A stretch of 8,336 nucleotides of DNA from an uncultured Eubacteriales bacterium (GTDB lineage Bacteria > Bacillota > Clostridia > Lachnospirales > Lachnospiraceae). Numbering within the stretch: the first letter of the stretch is position 1; each line of letters begins with the position of its first letter. The DNA is taken from the NCBI GenBank assembly GCA_902772745.1, contig CACYBV010000117.1:1-8336 (forward strand), read 5' to 3'. Made by a program: the position numbers and the translations under genes. The notes beneath the pieces are model-generated. The model made no database searches and was not told where the DNA came from. It saw only the letters and a program-made list of their open reading frames with translations. Shown here one piece after another: positions 1 through 5,639 of the stretch.

Positions 1-100
1 CACTGATAAAAGATGAGGCCTGACATCCGCCATGCGATATAGGAATCCCGTATTATGTCATGTAGGTTCAAAATAGCGGGAATATCGTACACCCCAGGAC
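1..100 (-). ncRNA. 5' part of a structured small RNA, possibly 6S RNA (SsrS); continues past the left edge
   Basis: About 100 bases follow the promoter at 135-107 without a convincing coding region; the two ATGs present have no ribosome binding site. The predicted RNA begins GTCCTGGGGTGT and contains TTTTGAACCTACATG and ACGGGATTCC. From memory these resemble the 5' half of Firmicute 6S RNAs, which open with GTCCTG-like sequence followed by a TTGAACC element. An 11-bp helix is visible: 77-81 pairs with 46-50 and 82-87 pairs with 35-40, with a 5-base bulge at 41-45. CAGG/CCTG (95-98 with 19-22) could extend it. 6S RNA sequesters the sigma-A holoenzyme by mimicking an open promoter. The 3' half is outside the window, so the closing stem cannot be checked. 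It could instead be an mRNA leader. Confidence 0.5.
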
Positions 101-106
101 AGCAGT

Positions 107-135
107 ATTATAACAAATAATTTTCAATTTATCAA
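107..135 (-). promoter_or_regulatory. Near-consensus sigma-A promoter overlapping the rluD stop codon
   Basis: On the minus strand, TTGATA (135-130) and a perfect TATAAT (112-107) are separated by exactly 17 bases of A/T-rich sequence. The -35 box differs from TTGACA at one base and contains the rluD stop codon. The expected transcript start is near base 100. It is the strongest promoter match I found in the window and implies an independent, highly expressed downstream unit. Confidence 0.82.
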
Positions 136-1067
136 CGGCTTCTCAGAGATTTCAGAATTTTTTCATAATAAGGCGGGTCCGGAACCTGAAATTCCATATA
201 TTCGCCGCTTCCGGGATGCGTAAATCCCAGAAGATATGCGTTCAGGCACTGTCCTTCCGTCTGAAAGCGGGACTTCCCGGATCCATAAACGGCATCCCCG
301 AGAAGCGGATGGCGGATATGCGCCATATGGACCCGGATCTGGTGCGTCCGTCCGGTTTCAAGCCGGCATTCGACCGAAGTATAATCGCCGAAGCGTTCCA
401 GCACCCGGAAATGCGTCACAGCGTTTTTCCCGTTTTTCGGATCGATGCCCATCTTCTTCCGGTCCTTCGGGTCCCGTCCGATCGGAAGGTCCACCGTACC
501 TTCATCGTCCTTCAGGTTCCCGCAAACGATCGCGTGATAGCGCCGTGAAATCGTATGAGCCGAAAGCTGTTCCGAAATGATCTGATGCGCGCGGTCATTT
601 TTGCAGGCGATCACAATGCCCGTCGTGTCCCGGTCGATCCGGTGCACGATGCCCGGCCGCAGCACCCCGTTGATCCCCGAAAGGTCTTTGCAGTGAAACA
701 GAAGCGCATTCACAAGCGTTCCGGAAAAATGCCCCGGCGCCGGATGCACAACCATGCCTTTCGGTTTATTGACAAGAATCACGTCATCATCCTCATAGAC
801 AATGCTCAGAGGAATGTTTTCGGGAAGGATCTCTGGAACCGCCGGTTCCGGAAAGTCCACCTCTACCCGGTCTTCTTCCCGGAGAAGATACGACGGTTTT
901 ACAGGAAGATCGTTCACCGTAACCCGGCCGTCCCGGATCAGTTTCTGGAAAAAGGAGCGGCTCTTCTCTGGGAAAGCTTCCGAAAGCCAGAGATCCAGCC
1001 GTAAATCAATTGCATCGGCGTCCGCAAGCAGCATTTCGCGAGCGGAAGCCGGGGAGAGATCACTCAT
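132..1067 (-). CDS. rluD: RluD-type 23S rRNA pseudouridine synthase
   Basis: 311-residue RsuA/RluA-family enzyme that isomerises uridines to pseudouridine in large-subunit rRNA (RluD-type specificity is inferred). An N-terminal S4 RNA-binding domain spans about 22-70 (RLDLWLSEAFPEKSRS, then RDGRVTVND). The catalytic domain starts near residue 89: NKPKGMVVHPAPGH (100-113), GIVHRIDRDTTGIVIACKN (139-157) with the catalytic Asp at D145, and LETGRTHQIRVHMAH (236-250) followed by HPLLGD. ATG at 1067 has GAGG 6 nt upstream and overlaps the lspA stop; a GTG at 1082 (GGAGG only 3 nt away) would add five residues and cannot be excluded. lspA-rluD adjacency is the standard Firmicute arrangement (the ylyB position). 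No terminator follows: a promoter for the next unit lies over its stop codon. Confidence 0.95.
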   Translation of the reverse strand: MSDLSPASAREMLLADADAIDLRLDLWLSEAFPEKSRSFFQKLIRDGRVTVNDLPVKPSYLLREEDRVEVDFPEPAVPEILPENIPLSIVYEDDDVILVNKPKGMVVHPAPGHFSGTLVNALLFHCKDLSGINGVLRPGIVHRIDRDTTGIVIACKNDRAHQIISEQLSAHTISRRYHAIVCGNLKDDEGTVDLPIGRDPKDRKKMGIDPKNGKNAVTHFRVLERFGDYTSVECRLETGRTHQIRVHMAHIRHPLLGDAVYGSGKSRFQTEGQCLNAYLLGFTHPGSGEYMEFQVPDPPYYEKILKSLRSR

Positions 1068-1653
1068 CTTCGGCCTCTTCACGCCCCTCCGGGCTCTTTT
1101 CGCCGTCTGCTTCCTTTTTTTCCTTCACCGGGCTTTTTGCCGCGTTTTTCTTCCGGAAACCGTAAATTTCCGTAAATTCCTCATCCTTATAAACGAAAAC
1201 AAGCAGTATAAACAGCGCAATTGAACTCAGAGTGACAAAGGTATCCGCAACATTGAAAATCGGAAAACTGATCAGCGTAAAGGACAGAAAATCCACGACG
1301 TATTTCGTGGCAATCCGGTCAATCAGGTTTCCGACAGCGCCGCCGGTCATCATGATCAGCACAATCAGCATCGGAAGGAATCTCTTCTTCAGCGGCGTCC
1401 GGTACAGAAGATACAGCATCACGAGAAGGATAACTGCAGTCATGATATAGAAAAAAACCTGTCCGTTCTGGAGCATCCCGAAAGCCATTCCGTTGTTCTC
1501 GAGATACTGCAGTTCGAACACGCCGGGCCACAGCTCAATCGCCGGCTGATCCTTCAGGTGATTAACTGCCCAGATCTTGGTGATCCGGTCCAGAAAAACG
1601 AGAAGTGCGGTACCGACTGAGAAGACACCGTATTTTACAGCATTATTTTTCAT
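1060..1653 (-). CDS. lspA: Lipoprotein signal peptidase (signal peptidase II)
   Basis: 197-residue integral membrane aspartic protease that cleaves lipoprotein signal peptides after diacylglyceryl modification of the lipobox Cys. Four hydrophobic segments are visible (about 9-30, 66-84, 93-112 and 136-155). Motifs: ENNGMAFGM (52-60), GGAVGNLIDR (104-113) with catalytic D112, and VVDFLSF (119-125) through FPIFNVAD (130-137) with catalytic D137. Start ATG follows AAAAGGAG with 4-nt spacing. After the last membrane segment there is a cytoplasmic tail of about 40 residues (157-197), first Lys-rich then Glu/Asp-rich, which makes the protein longer than the usual 150-170. It overlaps rluD by 8 bases (ATGAGTGA), so the two are probably translationally coupled. 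The carboxypeptidase in this window is a likely substrate. Confidence 0.96.
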   Translation of the reverse strand: MKNNAVKYGVFSVGTALLVFLDRITKIWAVNHLKDQPAIELWPGVFELQYLENNGMAFGMLQNGQVFFYIMTAVILLVMLYLLYRTPLKKRFLPMLIVLIMMTGGAVGNLIDRIATKYVVDFLSFTLISFPIFNVADTFVTLSSIALFILLVFVYKDEEFTEIYGFRKKNAAKSPVKEKKEADGEKSPEGREEAEDE

Positions 1654-1698
1654 ATGGCTCCTTTTCGGATTTTGCGTTTTTTACGAAAACCCGAAATA

Positions 1699-1734
1699 TT
1701 AAGGGGAGTGGATCTGGTATACCGCTCCCCTTAA
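1699..1734 (-). terminator. Strong inverted repeat between sepF and lspA, probable terminator
   Basis: A 13-bp stem with arms at 1699-1711 and 1722-1734 and a 10-nt loop, with GGGGAG/CTCCCC as its core. Read as minus-strand RNA it has one A-C mismatch; read as plus-strand RNA that position is a G-U pair. The outer A/T pairs plus the following TATTT give a loose U-rich tail on the minus strand. It probably ends or attenuates the pbp2-to-sepF transcript. I found no convincing promoter between it and lspA, so some read-through may be needed for lspA-rluD. Confidence 0.6.
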
Positions 1735-1757
1735 ACTCTTCTTAAGTTTCTTACGGG

Positions 1758-1785
1758 AACCGGAGCCGTCACTTTCGCTCCGGCT
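1758..1785 (-). other. Hairpin immediately downstream of sepF
   Basis: Starting 8 bases after the sepF stop codon, AGCCGGAGC pairs with GCTCCGGTT (9 bp on the minus-strand RNA, one G-U pair, 10-nt loop). The 3' arm ends in two T and is followed by CCCG rather than a T-tract, so it is more likely a 3'-end stabilising or attenuating structure than a full intrinsic terminator. Confidence 0.55.
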
Positions 1786-1792
1786 TCATCGT

Positions 1793-2425
1793 TTACATGC
1801 TTCCTGCAAGGGCCGACAGGTCGACCATGTCTCCCATCAGTTCGTCGAAATCACCGGAGAGATTCATATTCTGCGGAACAACAATGAAGATCTTTTTGCT
1901 GATCTTCTGGAGGTTTCCGCCGACTGTATAGCAGGCGCCGGATGCAAAGTCGATGATGCGCTGGGCTGCGGACATATCGATGCCCTCAAGATTCAGGACA
2001 ACGGCTTTCCGCTGCAGAAGGAGCTCCGCGATCGTATTCGCGTCGTCAAAGCTTCTGGGCATGATCATACATACCTCAGGGCCTGCGCCGCCGCCGCGGT
2101 TCATTCCGACCACATTCTGGCGGTTCTGCTGACTGTATGAGGAACCGGATCCCGCATAGGAGCTCTGGGTATAGGAGGCTTTCTTCGGCGCGGGTTTTCT
2201 TTCGACGGAAGCCGTAACTTTCTCTTCGAAATCATCGAAATCATCCAGTTCATCATCACGCGCACGTTCTTTCACCCGCGATTTTTTCTGTTTCTCGGGC
2301 TTTTTTCTGGGAAGAATTTCCTCGTCCTCATCGTAGTCGTCGTAGTCGTCATAGTCGTCGTAGTCATCTTCTTCGTTGACCATCTTCATCTTTTTCAAAA
2401 AGTTATCAACAACGCCCATCTTCAT
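1793..2425 (-). CDS. sepF: Cell division protein SepF
   Basis: 210-residue FtsZ-binding protein that tethers and aligns FtsZ filaments at the division membrane in Gram-positive bacteria. The N-terminus (MGVVDNFLKKMKM) is the short amphipathic membrane-binding helix. Residues 18-36 are extremely acidic, with four DDY repeats. A long low-complexity linker follows: a basic patch 40-55, a second acidic run ELDDFDDFEEK (59-69), then a Ser/Tyr/Gln/Gly-rich part to about 115. The SepF core begins near 117 (EVCMIMPRSFDDANTIAELL), continues through AVVLNLEGIDMSAAQRIIDF (141-160) and GACYTVGGNLQKI, and ends at FIVVPQNMNLSG. The start is either the ATG at 2425 or the one at 2419 (AGGAG spacing 3 or 9 nt); the second has better spacing. 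It is the last gene before a two-hairpin gap. Confidence 0.95.
   Translation of the reverse strand: MKMGVVDNFLKKMKMVNEEDDYDDYDDYDDYDEDEEILPRKKPEKQKKSRVKERARDDELDDFDDFEEKVTASVERKPAPKKASYTQSSYAGSGSSYSQQNRQNVVGMNRGGGAGPEVCMIMPRSFDDANTIAELLLQRKAVVLNLEGIDMSAAQRIIDFASGACYTVGGNLQKISKKIFIVVPQNMNLSGDFDELMGDMVDLSALAGSM
2333..2368 (-). repeat. 9-bp tandem repeat in sepF encoding DDY x4
   Basis: Four consecutive 9-base units (coding strand GACGACTAC, with single-base variants) encode Asp-Asp-Tyr four times at residues 20-31 of SepF. Gain or loss of a unit would keep the frame, so the length may vary between strains. The repeat adds strong negative charge and regularly spaced tyrosines just after the membrane-binding helix. 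Confidence 0.9.
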
Positions 2426-2441
2426 GCTCTCCTATTGTAAT

Positions 2442-3158
2442 TTATTCGGCAAAAGTCAGTTCCTGAAAGGCCTTTCGGCTTCTTTCGCCAAAGATCGCGG
2501 TCCCGACACGAACAATCGTCGCGCCTTCCTCGACTGCGATTTCAAAGTCGCCGGTCATCCCCATAGACAACACATTCATATCTGTATTATCCGCGTTTTT
2601 ACTTCTGATGTCAACTGCTAATTGATACATTTTTCGGAAAATCGGCCGGTTTTTCTCCGGATCGTCGACAAAGGGCGCGACGCACATCAGTCCCCGGAGC
2701 CTGATTCCCGGAAGGCGGACGATTTCCGCCGCCGCATCCAGAGCTTCGGAAAAATCATAGCCGAATTTGCTCTCTTCGTTCCCGCCGTTGATTTCCATCA
2801 GGATATCCGTCACTACTCCCTGCTTCACGGATTCTTTCGATATTTCCTCTGCGAGCCGCAGCGAATCAACGGAGTGAATCATGACAGCCCGGCCGACGGT
2901 CTGCTTCACTTTATTCCGCTGCAGGTGTCCGATCATGTGAAAACGCGCCTCCGGAAGAAGATCCGCTTTTTCTTTCAGTTCCTGCACATAGTTCTCGCCG
3001 AAATCCCTGTGCCCCGCCTGCAGGAGTTCCCTGATATCCGAGACCGGTTTCGTCTTGCTCACGGCAAGCACAGTCACCGAATTCTCCGGCCTCCCGGCGC
3101 GCTTCAGCGCTTCCGACACTCTTTTTTCAACCGCCCGAAGGTTTTCCGTAACCGACAT
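2442..3158 (-). CDS. yggS: YggS/PLPBP family pyridoxal-phosphate homeostasis protein
   Basis: 238-residue cytoplasmic protein with the alanine-racemase N-terminal-like TIM barrel. The family binds PLP, has no established catalytic activity, and helps control vitamin B6 and amino/keto-acid balance. Visible landmarks: LAVSKTKP, with the PLP-lysine K35; FGENYVQEL (53-61); HMIGHLQRNKVK (74-85); INGGNEESKFGY (123-134); GLMCVAPF (156-163); and the phosphate-binding end LSMGMTGDFEIA through VRVGTAIFGER (197-226). Length is typical. ATG at 3158 is chosen because GGAGG lies 10 nt upstream. A GTG at 3197 adds 13 residues but has no ribosome binding site. It starts 41 bases after the hlyD-type stop and ends 16 bases before sepF, the usual yggS-sepF pairing of Gram-positive bacteria. 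The same GGAGG overlaps a short TTTCC/GGAAA inverted repeat. Confidence 0.95.
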   Translation of the reverse strand: MSVTENLRAVEKRVSEALKRAGRPENSVTVLAVSKTKPVSDIRELLQAGHRDFGENYVQELKEKADLLPEARFHMIGHLQRNKVKQTVGRAVMIHSVDSLRLAEEISKESVKQGVVTDILMEINGGNEESKFGYDFSEALDAAAEIVRLPGIRLRGLMCVAPFVDDPEKNRPIFRKMYQLAVDIRSKNADNTDMNVLSMGMTGDFEIAVEEGATIVRVGTAIFGERSRKAFQELTFAE

Positions 3159-3199
3159 CCTGTATTTTCCTCCGCGGAAATTCTGAAAAATCCGCACAT

Positions 3200-4624
3200 T
3201 TATTCATAGATAAAATCATTCTCGCCGACCGCATTCCCGTCAAGGAGAATCCTGTCGTACGGCTGCAGTCCGTAGCGCATATCGGACCGGATCACCGTAT
3301 AAGCCGTATCCAGCGAGTTTGAAACTCTGAGAATCTGTTTGAAGACGCAGTAACCCTGGTTGATCTGGAACACGCCCTCGACACTGGTCGTTACCCCGAG
3401 CGTGCTTCTTCGCTGTTGTCCCGCCGTATCTTCCATATTGATGACCGTCATTCCCGCCTGGAGCTCCGGGCTGTAGACATAGGCCGTGTTTTCGTCGCCG
3501 ATAATAAAGGAGTCCTCTTCCTCCGATCGGAGATAAACGGTCGCCGGAACGAATTCGGCTCCGTTCTCCGTTTCCGCAAGGAGCCCGTACTGGTTTGAAT
3601 TCCCGCCTGATGTGACGAACGCGCGGTCGACAACAAAGAAATTCTTGCGTACAATCGCGGATTCCGGGATCTTAAAACCGGTAATCTCGGTATCGAGGAT
3701 CTGAAATTCCAGAAACCGTGAATCAAGGTAATTCCCGCCGAATTTCTGAAATTGCAGAACGCCCGCAAGGGTCCTGTCCTGAAGCTCGCGGATCGAAAAC
3801 GCCCCGCGGATTTCCGTTCCGTCCGCCATCCGGATGCTCAGGTTTTTCCTGCCCTGCAGCCGGTCCGCATCCTGGTCGGAAATCGGGAATACAATGGTAA
3901 AGCTGTTTTCCGGAGCGAGTTTGTAGACGAAATCCCCTGCATTCACCGTTTCCTGGGAGGTATGCAGGCGATAGGTACTGTAGGTCTCCGGATCAAAATC
4001 CGATTGCCTGAGCTCTTCCGGCTTTTTCCCTTCGTAACCGTCCTCCCACAGAAGGAAAAAGCCGCTCTCCCGTGTACGCTGTTCTGTAAAACTTCCCACA
4101 GGAAGAATGTTTTCGACGCTTTTCTGTCCTTCTTCAAGAAGCCTGTTCAGAACCGCGGCGCGCACCGAAGTCTGGACAAACAGGGCAGTTTCGAAATTCA
4201 CGGGATCATACTGCGCCTCCGCGTCCGTGATCGACTCCCGGATTCTTCGGAGACTGTCCCGCTGAAGCACATCCTTGCCGCTGTACAGAAGATGCAGTCT
4301 TTCCTCCAGTCCGCCGTTCTCGTCCGTCGTCAGGACAAGCGTTCCGGCTTTCAGCCTTTCTCCGCCGGACGCGTAATATGAAAGATATCCGCTGCCTTCG
4401 GCGCCGACACAGATTTCCTCCCGGAGAATCATTCCGCGGTAAGTTCCGGCCGCCCGGTCGGAATCCGGCGCTCCGATATTATAAGCCTGGTTCCGGTTAC
4501 GGGTAAGGAAAAGAATCCCCTGTACGATAAAGTACACGAGAATCAGCACGAATACAACCCCGACAAAAGTGATCGGGAGCCGTTTCGGACGACGGATTAT
4601 TTTTTCCTTCTCTTCCTGTGCCAT
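3200..4624 (-). CDS. HlyD-family-like single-pass membrane protein (putative membrane fusion/adaptor)
   Basis: 474 residues from the ATG at 4624, which follows AAAGGA with about 4-5 nt spacing. A basic cytoplasmic N-terminus (KIIRRPKR) is followed by one strong transmembrane segment (about 17-40) and a large extracytoplasmic part. Residues 62-100 (GMILREEICVGAEGSGYLSY, then GGERLKAGTLV) resemble the lipoyl/barrel-sandwich half-motif of HlyD-type adaptors. The middle (about 110-170) is charged and probably helical, and the rest is beta-rich. No ABC ATPase, permease or outer-membrane partner is encoded nearby, so an efflux role is doubtful. As I recall, such proteins recur beside yggS and sepF in Clostridia, which would suggest an envelope or division role (inference). 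An in-frame upstream start at 4738 would overlap the previous gene by 83 bases and is rejected. Family assignment is moderate; function is unknown. Confidence 0.75.
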   Translation of the reverse strand: MAQEEKEKIIRRPKRLPITFVGVVFVLILVYFIVQGILFLTRNRNQAYNIGAPDSDRAAGTYRGMILREEICVGAEGSGYLSYYASGGERLKAGTLVLTTDENGGLEERLHLLYSGKDVLQRDSLRRIRESITDAEAQYDPVNFETALFVQTSVRAAVLNRLLEEGQKSVENILPVGSFTEQRTRESGFFLLWEDGYEGKKPEELRQSDFDPETYSTYRLHTSQETVNAGDFVYKLAPENSFTIVFPISDQDADRLQGRKNLSIRMADGTEIRGAFSIRELQDRTLAGVLQFQKFGGNYLDSRFLEFQILDTEITGFKIPESAIVRKNFFVVDRAFVTSGGNSNQYGLLAETENGAEFVPATVYLRSEEEDSFIIGDENTAYVYSPELQAGMTVINMEDTAGQQRRSTLGVTTSVEGVFQINQGYCVFKQILRVSNSLDTAYTVIRSDMRYGLQPYDRILLDGNAVGENDFIYE

Positions 4625-4635
4625 TATATCCTTTC

Positions 4636-4653
4636 CGGACAGAAGACTGTCCG
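4636..4653 (-). other. Perfect 7-bp hairpin just upstream of the hlyD-type start
   Basis: In the 31-bp gap between the carboxypeptidase stop and the next start, CGGACAG and CTGTCCG form a perfect stem around a 4-nt TCTT loop. The stem ends directly before the ribosome binding site (AAAGGA, then TATA and the ATG at 4624). No T-tract follows, so it is not an intrinsic terminator. It may insulate the ribosome binding site or protect a processed 5' end; that is inference. Confidence 0.55.
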
Positions 4654-4655
4654 AC

Positions 4656-5639
4656 TCAGGGCGTTTTTGTACCCGGAATCTCCGACAGCAGCGTGACGGT
4701 CTGTGCATAAAGAGCATCATGGGATTCCGCTTTCGCAATCACCGCGATGTAATCCGATTTGTCCGGCCCGCGTACCGCGATCACGAGGCAGCGTCCTGCG
4801 GAAACCGTATAGCCGGTCTTTGCGGCGAGGAGTGTCAGGCCTTCCGGAAGCTCTGTATAGCCGAGGGATATCGAGTTTGCGGATTTCCAGGTCCTGACTT
4901 CATAAGATCCGTCCGGCTTTTTTGCCGCCGCGGTCGCATCGCGCGCCGAGGCCGCTTCCGTAAGCTCCGGATGCGTAATAAACTGCCGCATCAGAAGATA
5001 AAGATCATAGACCGATGTATAGTGGTTCCGGTCATGAAGCCCGTGCGCATTTACAAAATGCGTATTCAGCATTCCGAGTTCTTTCGCGCGTTCATTCATC
5101 ATTTTCACAAATCCTTCGATGCTGCCCCCGACATGGAATGCAAGGACATTGGCCGCGTCGTTTCCCGAAGGAATCAGAAGTCCCGAAAGAAGATCCGACA
5201 GGCTGTAGCTGTCTCCGGGCTGAAGGCCCGCAAGCGAACTGCCCGTTTTCAGGCCTTCCGTCATTTCTTCCGTCACGGTAACCATCACCGAAAGGTCCGG
5301 GCAGTTTTCCGCCACAAGAAGCGCCGTCATCGTCTTGGTCATGCTGGCCGGATAAATGCGCTCGAAGGCGTTTTTCGCATACAGGACCTCTTTTTCGGTC
5401 TCATTGAAGAGTCCCGCATAGAGCGCCGGAATCAGGCTTTCGTCATAGGGCTGATCCGGGTCGATGACGCACAGATCCCCGGAGAACGGAGAAAGGCGGT
5501 TTTCCGAATCAGGATTTTCCGTTATTTTCTGCAGGACATCCCGCTCGTAATCCGATTTCAGCTCCCCGCTTCTGCACGAAGATAAAAAGAGGAGTGCCGA
5601 TACAAGCAGGACTGCAATTGTCCGGATTTTGGCTTTCAT
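4656..5639 (-). CDS. D-alanyl-D-alanine carboxypeptidase, lipoprotein (PBP5/DacF-like, S11 family)
   Basis: Serine D,D-carboxypeptidase (low-molecular-weight PBP) that removes the terminal D-Ala from peptidoglycan pentapeptides outside the membrane. 327 residues from the chosen ATG at 5639. All three penicillin-fold boxes are intact: SMTK (S99-K102), SGN (158-160) and KTG (274-276). The N-terminus is a lipoprotein signal: KAKIR, a hydrophobic core, and a lipobox LSSC with C22 as the lipidated residue. It therefore depends on LspA, which is encoded in this window. It ends soon after the KTG domain and lacks the C-terminal beta domain and amphipathic anchor of classical PBP5; the lipid anchor would replace these. 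An upstream in-frame start at 5975 would bury the signal peptide inside rodA and is rejected. The start overlaps the rodA stop (TGATG). The physiological substrate is inferred from the family. Confidence 0.92.
   Translation of the reverse strand: MKAKIRTIAVLLVSALLFLSSCRSGELKSDYERDVLQKITENPDSENRLSPFSGDLCVIDPDQPYDESLIPALYAGLFNETEKEVLYAKNAFERIYPASMTKTMTALLVAENCPDLSVMVTVTEEMTEGLKTGSSLAGLQPGDSYSLSDLLSGLLIPSGNDAANVLAFHVGGSIEGFVKMMNERAKELGMLNTHFVNAHGLHDRNHYTSVYDLYLLMRQFITHPELTEAASARDATAAAKKPDGSYEVRTWKSANSISLGYTELPEGLTLLAAKTGYTVSAGRCLVIAVRGPDKSDYIAVIAKAESHDALYAQTVTLLSEIPGTKTP

Noticed and set aside
555..1004. Plus-strand open frame opposite rluD
   Set aside because: Basic, low-information product and antisense to a clear pseudouridine synthase.
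1654..1740. Promoter for lspA in the hairpin gap
   Set aside because: The best -10 candidate (TAATAT near 1701-1696) matches only four of six bases and has no -35 box at a proper distance.
3159..3197. GTG start of yggS adding 13 residues
   Set aside because: No ribosome binding site, and the added residues include the GGAGG that serves the ATG at 3158.
4625..4738. Upstream start of the HlyD-type gene at 4738
   Set aside because: It would overlap the carboxypeptidase; the ATG at 4624 has a good ribosome binding site directly before a normal membrane-anchor N-terminus.
4569..5585. Long plus-strand open frame of 338 codons opposite the carboxypeptidase
   Set aside because: Arg-rich, without any recognisable motif or ribosome binding site, and fully antisense to a gene with three intact active-site boxes.
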